Assembly (NCBI RefSeq): GCF_000374165.1
Contig: NZ_KB893729.1
Coordinates: forward strand, 1-64,000
Length of the DNA: 64,000 nucleotides
Reading direction: 5' to 3'
Source: Parafrankia elaeagni
GTDB taxonomy: Bacteria; Actinomycetota; Actinomycetes; Frankiales; Frankiaceae
A program made the position numbers and the translations under genes. Under the pieces are notes generated by a model. That model saw only the letters and a program-made list of their open reading frames with translations. It was not told where the DNA came from and searched no databases. This document shows positions 34,002 through 46,074 of the stretch, piece after piece. How positions within the stretch are numbered: position 1 is the first letter of the stretch; every line of letters starts with the position of its first letter.

Positions 34002-34784
34002 ATGGGCGAAGTCGCCGGGAACGTGTTTGGGGACGGGCGCGCACCGCGGCTGCTCGTGGTCGACGACGAGCCGAACATCCTGGACATGCTGGGGATGGCG
34101 CTGCGCTTCCACGGTTTCGCCGTGACTCTGGCCCGCTGCGGCCGCGAGGCCACGGCGGCCGTGGCGGCGGACTGCCCGGACCTGCTGGTCCTTGACATCA
34201 TGCTCCCGGACTGCGACGGCCTCGACCTGTGCCGCCGCTGGCGCGACCAGGGCATCGACGTCCCGGTGGTGTTCCTCACCGCGCGGGACCGCCACAGTGA
34301 CAAGGTCGCCGGGCTGACCTACGGGGGGGACGACTACATCACGAAGCCGTTCTCGATCGACGAGCTCGTCGCGCGGGTCCGGGCGGTGCTGCGCCGCAGC
34401 CGGCGCCCGGAGCCGGCCGGGCCCGCGACCGGGCCCGCGACCGCGCTGACCTTCGCCGACGTCGTCCTGGACGAGGTGGAACACCGCGTCACCCGTGCCG
34501 GCCACCCGGTCGAGCTGGCGCCGACCGAGTTCAGGCTGCTGCGCTACCTGCTCGTGAACCCGAACCGGGTGCTGTCCCGGGAGCAGATCCTCGACGCCGT
34601 GTGGAGCCAGGACTACCGCGGTGGGGCGACCGTCGTCGACCAGTACGTGAGCTACCTGCGCCGCAAGCTCGGGGCCTTCGGCCCGCCGCTGATCCACACT
34701 CACCGCGGCTTCGGGTATGCCCTGCGAACGGCGGGTCCGGCGGGTCCGGCGGGTCCGGCTGGCCCGGGCCCGGGCCCGGGGTGA
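34002..34784 (+). CDS. OmpR-family response regulator
   Basis: ATG 34002 gives 260 residues. The receiver domain (about 20-135) has the acidic pair DDEP, the phospho-acceptor Asp65 in LLVLDIMLPDCDG, Thr in FLTARD and Lys in ITKPFSIDEL. The winged helix (about 160-250) reads LAPTEFRLLRYLLVNPNRVL and GATVVDQYVSYLRRKLG. The C-terminus is a run of GPA repeats. It is followed 40 bases later by its sensor kinase. Start support is modest; GTG 33963 is in frame. Confidence 0.92.
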   Translation: MGEVAGNVFGDGRAPRLLVVDDEPNILDMLGMALRFHGFAVTLARCGREATAAVAADCPDLLVLDIMLPDCDGLDLCRRWRDQGIDVPVVFLTARDRHSDKVAGLTYGGDDYITKPFSIDELVARVRAVLRRSRRPEPAGPATGPATALTFADVVLDEVEHRVTRAGHPVELAPTEFRLLRYLLVNPNRVLSREQILDAVWSQDYRGGATVVDQYVSYLRRKLGAFGPPLIHTHRGFGYALRTAGPAGPAGPAGPGPGPG

Positions 34785-34824
34785 GGGCACGGGCGCAGCT
34801 GGACGCCGCCGCCGGAGGGTCGCC

Positions 34825-36246
34825 GTGACGTTGCGGGTCCGCCTGATCGCCGGCCTGCTGGCGTTGCTGGCAGCCTCTCTGGCGATCGTGGGAACGGCGA
34901 GCGTGCTGGCCCTGCGCTCGCACCTGCTCAGCCAGACGGACAGCCGGCTGCACAGCGCGCAGAGCCTGCTCGGCGCCCGGGGCCTGACCGCCCTCACCCG
35001 GCTCGCGCCTCTGCTCGGCGCCGCCGGCCTGGAGCGGGCGGTGGCCCCGACGGACTTCGTGATCGAGCTGCGCCAACCCGACGGTTCGGTGCTCGCGCTG
35101 GTCGGCGGGGACGGCCTGTTGCCCCAGGTCGACGGCGTCGACGCCCGGATCGCGTCCGGCAGGCCGTTCACCCTGGAGACCTCCCGGGGGCCCTACCGGG
35201 TCGTCGTCGGCGCGCTGCCGGGCGGCATCGTCGACCTCGTCGCGCTCCCCCTGCGACCGGTGCGGGACACCACAAGCCAACTGATCCTCATCGAGGTCGT
35301 GGCCGGGTCGGCGGTGCTGGTACTCGGTGGCGGCTGCGCCTGGTTCCTGCTCGGCCGCGGCCTGCGCCCGCTGCGGGACGTCACCCGCACTGCGGTCGCC
35401 ATCGCGGACGGCGATCTCACCCGGCGGGTGCCGCACGGCCCGGGCCGGACCGAGACCGACCGTCTCGCCACCGCGCTCAATGTCATGCTGGCGCAGATCC
35501 AGCATGCCTTCGAGGAACGGGCACGCTCGCAGGACCGGCTGCGGCGGTTCGTCGCCGACGCGTCCCACGAACTGCGGACCCCGCTCACGTCGGTCCGCGG
35601 GTACGTCGACCTGCTGCGGCAGGGGGTCGTCCCGCCAGCCGGCAGGGACGACGCGCTGCGGCGGGTGCAGGACGAGACCCGGCGCATGGGCACTCTCGTC
35701 GACGACCTGCTCTACCTCGCGCACCTGGACGAGGAGCGGCAGCCCGAACACCGCACCGTCGATCTCGCCGCGATCGTGCGGGACGCCGCGGCCGACGCGG
35801 CGGCGGTCGAGCCGGACCGCCCGCTGGCGGTGCGCACCCCGCCGGAGTGCCAGGTCCGCGGCGACCCCGACGGGCTGCGGCAGGTCGTCGGCAACCTGCT
35901 GACCAACATCCGCGTGCACACCCCGCCGGGAACGCCGGGCGAGGTCAGCCTGGACGTCGTCGACGGACAGGTACGGCTCCAGGTGTGCGACGAGGGGCCC
36001 GGGCTGGAGTCCGCGGACCTGGAACGAATCTTCGACCGCTTCTACCGCTCGTCCGCCGGCCGGGACCGCGGCCGGGGCGGCAGCGGCCTCGGGATGTCCA
36101 TCGTCGCCGCCGTGGCCGCCGCCCATGGCGGCACCGCCGAGGCAACGGGCGCCCCCGGCCGGGGCCTGACCGTGCGGATCACCCTCCCCGCGGGGCCAAC
36201 CGGCGCCGACGGTGTCGCGATCAGCCCGCCGAGCAGGCCCAGCTGA
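34825..36246 (+). CDS. Sensor histidine kinase
   Basis: GTG 34825 follows GGAGGG. The 473-residue protein has a membrane helix at about 8-30, an extracytoplasmic sensor of about 120 residues, a second helix at about 152-175 and a HAMP domain (FLLGRGLRPLRDVTRTAVAI). The dimerisation domain carries His248 in ASHELRTPLTSVRGYVDLLR. The ATPase domain has the N box region VVGNLLTNIRVHTPPGT, DEGPG and GGSGLGMSIV. The N box has Ile-Arg where Ala/Lys are usual. The partner regulator is upstream. The last 26 bases overlap the convergent secreted-protein gene. Confidence 0.92.
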   Translation: MTLRVRLIAGLLALLAASLAIVGTASVLALRSHLLSQTDSRLHSAQSLLGARGLTALTRLAPLLGAAGLERAVAPTDFVIELRQPDGSVLALVGGDGLLPQVDGVDARIASGRPFTLETSRGPYRVVVGALPGGIVDLVALPLRPVRDTTSQLILIEVVAGSAVLVLGGGCAWFLLGRGLRPLRDVTRTAVAIADGDLTRRVPHGPGRTETDRLATALNVMLAQIQHAFEERARSQDRLRRFVADASHELRTPLTSVRGYVDLLRQGVVPPAGRDDALRRVQDETRRMGTLVDDLLYLAHLDEERQPEHRTVDLAAIVRDAAADAAAVEPDRPLAVRTPPECQVRGDPDGLRQVVGNLLTNIRVHTPPGTPGEVSLDVVDGQVRLQVCDEGPGLESADLERIFDRFYRSSAGRDRGRGGSGLGMSIVAAVAAAHGGTAEATGAPGRGLTVRITLPAGPTGADGVAISPPSRPS

Positions 36247-36784
36247 TCGATCCCGACAGGGAACGACCGGCAGCGGTGGCCGCGCTGAAGTCGACAGACC
36301 CACCCGTCTGGGTGATGGTCACCGACGCGGGCACCGCCTCGACGGCGTACCGCTCGGAGTCGGCCGCCAGCACGGAAACGGTGACCAGCGCCGAGTAGGC
36401 ACCCGGTCCGCTGTAGGCGGCTACTCGAACGCTCTGCGTGACAGTCGCGCCGCCGGTGGTGCCGGTCGCGGATTCGACATAGCGACGTGCGCCGGTCTGG
36501 CAGCTGACCGGGGTGCTCACGTGGCCCGCGATGGTGACCGGGCTGGTGATGCTGATGCTCAGCGAGCCGGCGCCCCCGGTTCCCGCGCCGGCCTGCGCCG
36601 CCTCGGGCTCGGCTGCGGACGCAGCGTCTGCGGACGCAGCGGACGCGGACGACTGCGTCGAGGCGGCCGGCGGGGGCTGGTCGGCGGTGGTGTCCCCCAC
36701 CTGCCCTCGGCAGGCCGCCGAGGCGAGGAGCAGCCCGCCGGTGAGCACCGCCGCACCGGCACGGACCCGTCGCTGCTGATGCAT
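36221..36784 (-). CDS. Small secreted or lipid-anchored protein, unknown function
   Basis: ATG 36784 follows AGGAGA. The 187-residue product begins MHQQRRVRAGAAVLTGGLLL followed by ASAAC, a signal peptide ending in a possible but weak lipobox. An Ala/Ser/Glu/Asp-rich stalk (about 40-80) precedes an immunoglobulin-like beta domain (SLSISITSPVTIAGHVSTPV; Cys pair with the C-terminal SWAC). It converges on the kinase gene and faces away from the sulfatase. It may be a sensed or regulated envelope protein of the neighbouring two-component system; that is a guess from position. Confidence 0.6.
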   Translation of the reverse strand: MHQQRRVRAGAAVLTGGLLLASAACRGQVGDTTADQPPPAASTQSSASAASADAASAAEPEAAQAGAGTGGAGSLSISITSPVTIAGHVSTPVSCQTGARRYVESATGTTGGATVTQSVRVAAYSGPGAYSALVTVSVLAADSERYAVEAVPASVTITQTGGSVDFSAATAAGRSLSGSISWACSAG

Positions 36785-37089
36785 GACATTCTCCTGGACT
36801 GGGTGAGCCATGTGACCGGTGCGCCGGCCGGATCTCTCCGGCCGGCGGCGGCCGGCGGCGGCGCCGGCCCCGGTGCCGGTGGATACCGACCCGGCCAGCG
36901 CATCAGTCGTGCCTCTGAAACCCGTCTGAGGTGCGTGTGTCCCACATGTGCTCCTCACATGTTCTCCACATCCGGGCCGCATTCTCCGTACACGACCGCG
37001 GGGTGGGCTGGTCGCATGCGGAAGCAGACTCCGAACAGTGGTCCACAGGCAGCGCACTCTCCGGTCCGTGCCCGGACGGGAGACCGGTG
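36785..37089. other. Divergent intergenic region with inverted repeat
   Basis: About 305 bases between the leftward secreted-protein gene and the sulfatase. It holds the inverted repeat at 36944-36962, with CACATG occurring three times near 36943-36965. No gene is supported. Confidence 0.4.
36944..36962. promoter_or_regulatory. Inverted repeat ACATGTG-CTCCT-CACATGT
   Basis: Perfect seven-base arms around CTCCT lie in the gap between divergent genes, a plausible binding site for the neighbouring response regulator or another factor. Confidence 0.4.
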
Positions 37090-38688
37090 ATGGCACGGCA
37101 TCGCCGTCTCGGTCGGCGGGCCCGTCTCGGGGCCGCTGGCCTGGCGAGCTGCGTCGCGCTGACGGCGCTGGCCGCGCTGAGCGCCACCGCCACGCCCGGC
37201 GGGGCAGCGGATACCGCGGCCACCAGACTGGCGGCGGCGGACACGGCGGTCGCCGCGGCGGCCGACGGCGAGCAGCCCAACTTCGTGATGATCCTCGCCG
37301 ACGACCTCGACCAGACGACCTCGCCGTACTGGGAGGCGATGCCGCGCACCGCCGCCCTGATCAGGGACACCGGGCTGACCTTCACGGACGGGTTCGCGCC
37401 GACGCCGATCTGCTGCCCGGCCCGCGGCACCATCCTGACCGGGAAGTACGGCCACAACACCGGGGTGCTCACCAACGCCGGTGACACCGGTGGATGGGCG
37501 ACGTTCGCCCGCAACGGCAACGAGGAACACACGTTCGCCCGGTATCTCGAGGACGGCGGCTACCGCACCGGTCTGGCCGGAAAGTACATGAACGGTATCG
37601 AGGACGACCCGACGCACATTCCGCCGGGCTGGTCGGAGTGGTACGGCAGCGTCGACAACAACTTCTACACCGGCTACAACTACACGCTGAACGAGAACGG
37701 CACCCTCGTGGACTACGGGGATGAAACGACCAGTTACTCCACCGACGTGGTGGCCGCGAAGTCCACCGACTTCATCCGCCGCGCGGCCGCCGACGACACC
37801 CCGTTCCTCTGGTATGCGGCCTCGACCGCCCCGCATCTGCCGCTGCCCCCGGCACCGCGGCACGCGGACAACCCCTTCGCCGGCGCCACCGCTCCGCGCA
37901 CCCCGAACTACGACGAGGCCGACGTCTCCGACAAGCCGTGGTGGCTGCAGGAAAGCGCGCAGTCCCGATCGGCCCGGGTGACGGCGGTCAACGACCGGGA
38001 CTACCAGGACAGGATGGGCTCGCTGTACGCGCTCGACGAGATGGTCGAGGGCATCGTGCGGACGCTGCGCGACACCGGCGAACTCGACAACACCTATCTG
38101 GTGTTCACCTCGGACAACGGCTACAACCTCGGCTCCCACCGGCTGACCCAGAAGATGGCCCCGTACGAGGAGTCCATGCGGATCCCGCTGGTGGTCGCGG
38201 GGCCGGGAGTGAGCCCCGGCACGGACGGGCACATGGTCGCGCTCATCGACCTCGCCCCCACCTTCCTCGAGCTGGCGGGAGTTCCCGTTCCCGCCGACAT
38301 CGACGGCCAGTCGCTGGCTCCGCTCCTGCGCGGTGAGGCGCCGCAGTCCTGGCGCACCGACCTCCTCGGCCAGTACGCCGGCCCGGGCGTCGACGGCCAG
38401 GACGGGGTCGTCCAGGAACAGGTGGAGAACGTCACCGGTGTGTTCCTGGACCTGCCGCCGTGGAGTGGACTGCGGACCGAAGACCATCTTTATGTCCGTT
38501 GGTACGACGCCGACCGGGCTCCCCGCGTCCACGAGCGGGAGCTCTACGACCTGACCGCCGACCCCTACCAGCTCGTCAACCTGCTGGCGACTCCGCAGGG
38601 CCGGCACGAGAACGCCGCCCTCGTCGCCCAGCTCGACGCGCGCCTCGACGAGCTGGCCACCTGCTCCGGGGCATCCTGCCGGAGCTGA
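37090..38688 (+). CDS. Secreted sulfatase
   Basis: The 532-residue protein starts MARHRRLGRRARLGAAGLAS with a signal peptide. NFVMILADDLDQTTSPYWEA supplies metal-binding Asp residues. PICCPARGTILTGKYGHNTG holds the sulfatase signature C-P-A-R (Cys109), where the Cys is converted to formylglycine. FTSDNGYNLGSHRLTQKMAP adds the second acidic pair. It should hydrolyse sulfate esters outside the cell. No formylglycine-generating enzyme gene is nearby. The 3' end runs into an 18-bp tandem repeat. Confidence 0.9.
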   Translation: MARHRRLGRRARLGAAGLASCVALTALAALSATATPGGAADTAATRLAAADTAVAAAADGEQPNFVMILADDLDQTTSPYWEAMPRTAALIRDTGLTFTDGFAPTPICCPARGTILTGKYGHNTGVLTNAGDTGGWATFARNGNEEHTFARYLEDGGYRTGLAGKYMNGIEDDPTHIPPGWSEWYGSVDNNFYTGYNYTLNENGTLVDYGDETTSYSTDVVAAKSTDFIRRAAADDTPFLWYAASTAPHLPLPPAPRHADNPFAGATAPRTPNYDEADVSDKPWWLQESAQSRSARVTAVNDRDYQDRMGSLYALDEMVEGIVRTLRDTGELDNTYLVFTSDNGYNLGSHRLTQKMAPYEESMRIPLVVAGPGVSPGTDGHMVALIDLAPTFLELAGVPVPADIDGQSLAPLLRGEAPQSWRTDLLGQYAGPGVDGQDGVVQEQVENVTGVFLDLPPWSGLRTEDHLYVRWYDADRAPRVHERELYDLTADPYQLVNLLATPQGRHENAALVAQLDARLDELATCSGASCRS

Positions 38689-38757
38689 TCCCAGAATCAG
38701 CCGGGATCCCAGCATCAGCCGGGATCCCAGCATCAGCCGGGATCCCAGAAATCAGTC
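38687..38757. repeat. 18-bp tandem repeat, about four copies
   Basis: GGGATCCCAGCATCAGCC repeats head to tail with small variations (AGAATCAGCC, AGAAATCAGT at the ends) between the sulfatase stop and the convergent TetR gene. Each unit contains the palindrome GGGATCCC, so the array may act as a transcription stop. Confidence 0.8.
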
Positions 38758-39603
38758 CGGGCCGATCTGGCCGGGCACGGGGGGAACGGCCGGGGGTCGG
38801 TCGGGGGCCGGCTGGCCGGGCACCGGGAGGGTGCCCGGCGGCCGGCCGCGGACGGCCTCGACCAGCAGCCCGATCGCCCAGGTGACGGTGCTGGTCGCCT
38901 GGGCGGCGTCCAGCTTCCAGCCGGCGATCAGTCGTTCGAAGGTCGGCAGGTTCCAGAGCACGTCGATGGCGGCGGCGGCTTCCAGGCGCTGCTCCTGGGA
39001 CCAGGAGGACGGCGCCGCCTCGGTCACGGCCCGCAGCAGCGCGGCGCGGCGGCGCTCGTCCTCGGCCACGAACGGGGGCTGCGGGTAGGCGGCCACGCCG
39101 CGCCAGACCTCGAACGTCGACAGTGACGCCAGGACACGTTCGGCCAGGGCCGGGAGGTCGTCCAGCCGAAGCTGGTCGTAGGAGAGGCCCACCTCCTCCT
39201 CCAGCCGCCCCATCACCGCGTCGTGCAGCTGCCGCTCCGTCGCGAAGTGCCGGTAGACGGTCCGTTCGCTGACGCCGGCCCGGTCCGCGACGGCGCGGAA
39301 GGTCAGGCTGCTCCAGTCCCAGGTCGGAAAACCGTGGACCAGCGCCGACCCGGCCGCGACGATGCGTTCGCGGGTCTCGGCGGCTCGCCTGCGCCGCAGC
39401 GGGCTGTCGTACCGGCGCCGGTCCGGGGAAGCGCCGTCCTCTTCGCTCTCGCCCTCGGCGCGGTCGTCATCGTCACCGCCGAACGCGCCGGAACCGTCGT
39501 CGCCGGAACCGTTGCCGCCGTCGGTGGTGTGGACGGAGGCGCCGGTGCCGGCGGTGTGCGTGATGCCGGCGGTGTCATCGTCAGGGTGTGCCGACGCGGC
39601 CAT
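38752..39603 (-). CDS. TetR-family regulator (probable P450 repressor)
   Basis: ATG 39603 gives 283 residues. A long acidic, Gly/Ser/Asp-rich arm (1-65) precedes the HTH: AAETRERIVAAGSALVHG, then FRAVADRAGVSERTVYRHFA. A helical ligand domain (about 130-255) and a Pro-rich tail follow. It is divergent from the cytochrome P450 gene with 364 bases between them; the inverted repeat at 39818-39831 is a candidate operator. Starts further upstream add only low-complexity sequence. Confidence 0.85.
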   Translation of the reverse strand: MAASAHPDDDTAGITHTAGTGASVHTTDGGNGSGDDGSGAFGGDDDDRAEGESEEDGASPDRRRYDSPLRRRRAAETRERIVAAGSALVHGFPTWDWSSLTFRAVADRAGVSERTVYRHFATERQLHDAVMGRLEEEVGLSYDQLRLDDLPALAERVLASLSTFEVWRGVAAYPQPPFVAEDERRRAALLRAVTEAAPSSWSQEQRLEAAAAIDVLWNLPTFERLIAGWKLDAAQATSTVTWAIGLLVEAVRGRPPGTLPVPGQPAPDRPPAVPPVPGQIGPD

Positions 39604-39817
39604 GTGGAGGCAGTCTACTGACGGGATCTCCACAGGGTGGAGACGGATGCCGGGCCCGCCAGGCGCGCTCCGGGGTCGCGGACCGCGCCTGGCTTTCGTG
39701 CCAGGTGGGTTCCGCCCATAAGCACACGCCGTGCGCCTGCGCCGGGAGCCGGCGCGCGGGCTCGGCGAGCCCGACCGTGCAGCCGGGATGCGGAGAGGTT
39801 GACGTGAGTGATTTCGC

Positions 39818-39831
39818 GTCAGTACTGTGAC
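39818..39831. promoter_or_regulatory. Inverted repeat GTCA-GTACTG-TGAC between TetR and P450 genes
   Basis: Four-base arms surround a partly palindromic GTACTG core in the 364-base divergent gap. Position suggests TetR binding. The rest of the gap (39604-39967) shows no gene. Confidence 0.4.
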
Positions 39832-39967
39832 ACAACACAAGTTTCTGGTCTCGCAGCTGCGGATGTTCGCGTGCCGGGCGAGGGCAGCAGAGGCGCAGGT
39901 TCGCCCGCCGATATCCCGACTCCGGGGAACGGTCCGGTGCGGGCTCCGGGGCAGAAAGGTCCGACCG

Positions 39968-41152
39968 GTGACTGATGTGTGCTGGGACCCGTTCGACAAG
40001 GTCATCGACGTCGACCCGTATCCGGTCTGGCGCCGGCTGCGCGACGAGCATCCGCTGTACCGCAACGACAGGTACGACTTCTTCGCGGTCTCACGGCACG
40101 CCGACGTCGACGCCGTCCACCTGGACCCGAAGACGTACAGCTCGGCCTACGGCACCATCCTGGAGATCATGGGTGAGGAGCCGATCCCGCCCGGCTTCCT
40201 GATCTTCTCCGATCCGCCGGTGCACAACACGCTGCGGACGCTGGTCTCCCGTGCCTTCACCCCCCGGCGCATCGCCGCGCTGGAGGGACAGGTCCGCTCG
40301 GTGTGTGCCGAGCTGCTCGACCCGCAGGTGGGCGGAGGCGGATTCGACTACATCCAGGACTTCGCCGCAGTGCTCCCGTCCATGGTGATCTCCGCTTTCA
40401 TCGGTGTCGACCCCTCCGACCGGGAGGAGGTCCGCCGGATGATCGACACGACCTTCCACATCGAGGAGGGCGCCGGGATGATCAACGAGGTCTCCATGGC
40501 GGCCACCAGGCGGCTGCGGGAGTTCTTCGCCGCGCAGATCGAGGACCGCCGCGCCTCCCCTCGCGATGACATGATCACCGCGCTCGTCCAGGCCGAGGTG
40601 AAGGACGGCGACGGTACCCGCAGCCTCACCACCTCCGAGGCGGCGACGATCACCAACGAGATGGTCAGCGCCGGCACCGAGACCGTCGCCCGGCTGCTCG
40701 GCTGGGCCTGCGTCCTGCTCGCCGCCCATCCCGACCAGCGGGCCGACCTGGCCGCCGACTCCTCCCTGATCCCGAACGCCGTCGAGGAGACGCTGCGGTA
40801 CGAGGCGCCCTCCCCGGTACAGGCGCGCAAGGTCATGCGGGATGTCGAGCTGTACGGGACGACCGTGCCCGCCGGCTCCCGGATCCTGATGCTGACCGCC
40901 TCGGCCGGGCGGGACGAGCGCAAGTACGACGACCCCGACCGCTACGACGTCCGCCGGAACTTCGACAGTCACGTCTCGTTCGGCCACGGCGTCCACTTCT
41001 GCCTCGGTGCCGCACTGGCCCGGCTGGAGGGGCGGATCGCGATCGAGGAGACCCTGCGCCGCTTCCCGAACTGGGGCGTCGACCACGACAACGCGGTGCG
41101 GCTGCACACCAGCACCGTGCGCGGTTACGAGAAGCTGCCGATCGCGGTCTGA
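39968..41152 (+). CDS. Cytochrome P450
   Basis: With GTG 39968 the protein has 394 residues. The I-helix oxygen site is NEMVSAGTETVARLLGWACV, the K-helix ExxR is VEETLRYEAPS and the heme loop is FGHGVHFCLGAALARLEGR (axial Cys about 345). All essential residues are present, so it is likely an active monooxygenase needing a ferredoxin partner, which is not adjacent. The TetR gene opposite probably controls it. A strong terminator follows 22 bases after the stop. Substrate unknown. Confidence 0.93.
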   Translation: MTDVCWDPFDKVIDVDPYPVWRRLRDEHPLYRNDRYDFFAVSRHADVDAVHLDPKTYSSAYGTILEIMGEEPIPPGFLIFSDPPVHNTLRTLVSRAFTPRRIAALEGQVRSVCAELLDPQVGGGGFDYIQDFAAVLPSMVISAFIGVDPSDREEVRRMIDTTFHIEEGAGMINEVSMAATRRLREFFAAQIEDRRASPRDDMITALVQAEVKDGDGTRSLTTSEAATITNEMVSAGTETVARLLGWACVLLAAHPDQRADLAADSSLIPNAVEETLRYEAPSPVQARKVMRDVELYGTTVPAGSRILMLTASAGRDERKYDDPDRYDVRRNFDSHVSFGHGVHFCLGAALARLEGRIAIEETLRRFPNWGVDHDNAVRLHTSTVRGYEKLPIAV

Positions 41153-41174
41153 GCGCCGCCCGCCGGCGCTCGCG

Positions 41175-41216
41175 GGCCGGTCGACCTGACCGCGGGTGTG
41201 GTCGGGTCGACCGGCC
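41175..41216 (+). terminator. Strong hairpin after the P450 gene
   Basis: GGCCGGTCGACCTGACC pairs with GGTCGGGTCGACCGGCC at 16 of 17 positions around GCGGGTGT. It begins 22 bases after the P450 stop. Confidence 0.8.
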
Positions 41217-42072
41217 GTCTGCGTTCGTGGCCCCGTATACCGGGCCACGTCCGGACCACTGCTGCGCGCCTGCCCGGACTGCCACTGCGCGCCTGCCCGG
41301 ACCACGGAACGGGCTCGCGGCATGGTCCTCCGGCACCCGGACGGTGGCATTCGAGGGCCGCGACGGGTGCCCTCGATAGCTCTCCTGCTAGCCAGATCGA
41401 GCTATTGGGGTGCCCAGGACATCCTCAGTTCGGGCTGGTGCTCGAGGCGCGGTGGCTACGGACTGTGCGTGGCTGCCGGTCAGGCCTTCCCGCGCCGTCC
41501 GGGGGAGGAACCGAAGCGGCGGTGCCGGCGCGCCGGAATGTCGCGCCGAAATATTCGGCCGGGAACGGCAAGCGCCTCCACCAATGCCACGGCGGCGGCA
41601 CCCACAGGAGAGAAGATTGCCGGGAGACGGCGGCGCGCCCAGGGCGTCGGTGATCTACCGGCAACCGGCCGGCGGCCGTACCGCCGGAGACCGGTGTCCG
41701 GATGCGTGACGAGGTTCCTCACCCGGTGTGCCCGGAACAGGAAAAGGGCTGGACCAGGACGGACCATCACCTCGAACCAGCCCTTGATTGGTTATCGGAA
41801 GTTCTTGCCGCGCCCGGGGGATGTGCGGGAAGCTCACACCGCGCCGGACGGCGCTTGTTCAACGCGGCCGAGCTGGCGCCCCGCACCATGCGCGTTCTGC
41901 CGGCGACGAACGTCCGGCGATGTATGTCGTGAAGCACATCGGGGGATTCTGCCGTCGGCATGTCCGCCGCCCTGTCATGGCCGTTCCGTGGACCGTGGTG
42001 CCGCGGGAACGGATAACCATAACAGTTTTTTCGTCGTGTACAGACGTGAGAGACAGATGGGTGATGCATGCC
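41217..42072. other. Long region before the encapsulin gene, no gene supported
   Basis: About 850 bases contain only short frames of poor quality on both strands. GCGCGCCTGCCCGGAC repeats near 41261-41300. The part from 41990 to 42060 is AT-richer (ATAACCATAACAGTTTTTTC) with CGTC-GTGTACA-GACG, and probably holds the promoter of the encapsulin/geosmin operon. Confidence 0.45.
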
Positions 42073-43473
42073 ATGACCGAGCCTGTGAACGTCACCACCG
42101 GAACCGATCTCGCTGATCAGCTGAGCCTCAGCACCGCGGCCGCGCGGAATCTCGCCACGACCACCAAATCCGTGCCGCAGATGCAGGAGATCACCTCCCG
42201 CTGGCTGCTGCGGGTACTGCCGTGGGTCCACACGGCTGGTGGTGTGTACCGCGTCAACCGGCGTCTGACCTACATCGCCGGCGACGGTCTGGTCTCCTTC
42301 ACGAACACCGGATCCGACATCCGCGTCGTCCCGGCGGAGCTCACCGAGCTGCCGCTGCTGCGGGGCTTCGACGGTGGGGAGCTCACGACGCTCGCCGACA
42401 GCTTCGTCCAGCGGGAGTACTCCGCCGGGGACGTGATCGTCGAGGCCGGCAACGCCGCGGACGAGGTCATCCTCGTCGCCTACGGCAAGGTGGGCCGGTT
42501 CGGCCCCGGTGCCTACGACGAGGAGCGGTCGCTGGGCATCCTCAGCGCCGGCGAGTACCTCGGCGAGCAGGCGCTGACCGAGCCGGACGCGACCTGGGAC
42601 CACACGGCCCGCGCCCTCACGGGGACGACCGTGCTCGTGCTCCCCCGCCAGCGGTTCCAGGAGATCCTCGACGCGTCCGAAACGCTGCGGGCCTGGGTGG
42701 ACGGCTATCGGAGCCGCCCCGCACCCGCACAGAACCGGCACGGCGAGGCGGAGATCTCGATCTCGTCCGGCCATGTCGGCGAGGAGGTCCTGCCGGGGAC
42801 GTTCGTCGACTACGAGCTGGCTCCCCGGGAGTACGAGCTCAGCGTCGCGCAGACCGTGCTGAGGGTCCACAGCCGGGTCGCCGACCTGTACAACGAACCG
42901 ATCAACCAGCTGGAGCAGCAGCTGCGGCTCACCGTCGAGGCGCTGCGCGAGCGCCAGGAGCACGAGCTGGTGAACAACCGCGACTTCGGCCTGCTGCACA
43001 ACGCCGACCTGCGTCAGCGCGTCCACACCCGGACCGGCCCGCCCACCCCGGACGACCTGGACGAGCTGCTGAGCCGCCGCCGCAGCACCCACGTTCTGCT
43101 CGCGCACCCGCGGGCCATCGCCGCGTTCGGGCGGGAGTGCACCGCCCGCGGCATCTACCCGGCCACCGTGCTGTTCCACGACCAGCACGTACCGGCCTGG
43201 CGTGGTGTTCCGCTGCTGCCGGTGAACAAGATTCCGGTCAGTGCGGCGGGAAGCACGTCGATTCTCGCGCTGCGCACCGGCGAGGAGAACCAGGGCGTGA
43301 TCGGGCTGAACCACGTCGGCCTGCCCGACGAGCTGGAGCCGGGCCTTTCCGTGCGGTTCATGGGCATCAACGAGAAGGCGATCATCTCCTATCTGGTGAC
43401 GACCTACTACTCCGCCGCCGTTCTCGTCCCGGACGCGCTCGGGGTGCTGGAGAACGTGGAGATCGGTCGCTAG
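42073..43473 (+). CDS. Family 2B encapsulin shell protein with cNMP-binding domain
   Basis: The 466-residue protein (ATG 42073; in-frame ATG 42064 possible) resembles the EshA/SrpI-type HK97-fold shell proteins. N-terminal arm [20 protein letters not shown] and [16 protein letters not shown] lead into a P-domain. A cNMP-binding insert (about 100-205) reads [20 protein letters not shown] and [12 protein letters not shown]. Then come E-loop and A-domain segments: [25 protein letters not shown]-equivalent [40 protein letters not shown] and [19 protein letters not shown]. Such proteins form nanocompartments around a cargo enzyme. The next gene, geosmin synthase, begins three bases later. The usual cassette Arg of the cNMP site is not obvious, so ligand binding is uncertain. 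Confidence 0.85.
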   Translation: MTEPVNVTTGTDLADQLSLSTAAARNLATTTKSVPQMQEITSRWLLRVLPWVHTAGGVYRVNRRLTYIAGDGLVSFTNTGSDIRVVPAELTELPLLRGFDGGELTTLADSFVQREYSAGDVIVEAGNAADEVILVAYGKVGRFGPGAYDEERSLGILSAGEYLGEQALTEPDATWDHTARALTGTTVLVLPRQRFQEILDASETLRAWVDGYRSRPAPAQNRHGEAEISISSGHVGEEVLPGTFVDYELAPREYELSVAQTVLRVHSRVADLYNEPINQLEQQLRLTVEALRERQEHELVNNRDFGLLHNADLRQRVHTRTGPPTPDDLDELLSRRRSTHVLLAHPRAIAAFGRECTARGIYPATVLFHDQHVPAWRGVPLLPVNKIPVSAAGSTSILALRTGEENQGVIGLNHVGLPDELEPGLSVRFMGINEKAIISYLVTTYYSAAVLVPDALGVLENVEIGR

Positions 43474-45810
<2,337 letters not shown>

Positions 45811-46074
45811 GCAGGCTCGCTCGGAGCGACCCCCGCATCCAGATTACCCAGGGACACCACCTCGACGCTCTCTGTCGACAGATTCTTTAGATGTCGGGTC
45901 GACAGCGTGCTCCGGAGTGGTGTCACCGGGTAATGGAGAGGCGTGGCTTGGCAGTGGACGGGCGCAAGCCCGGGAACGGGAAACGGTTCTCGCGGCCGCA
46001 ACCGCGACAACGGCCAAGGCGTTCGTCCGGGGCGGAGTGCGTCGGGCGAACCCCCGCCGGAGGGGGGCGGCATC

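Noticed and set aside
38687-38757. CRISPR array
   Set aside because: The 18-bp units are head to tail without unique spacers, and no cas genes occur in the window.
41217-42072. Small genes upstream of the encapsulin gene
   Set aside because: Several frames of 60-150 codons exist, but none has a ribosome site, domain or codon pattern like the neighbours.
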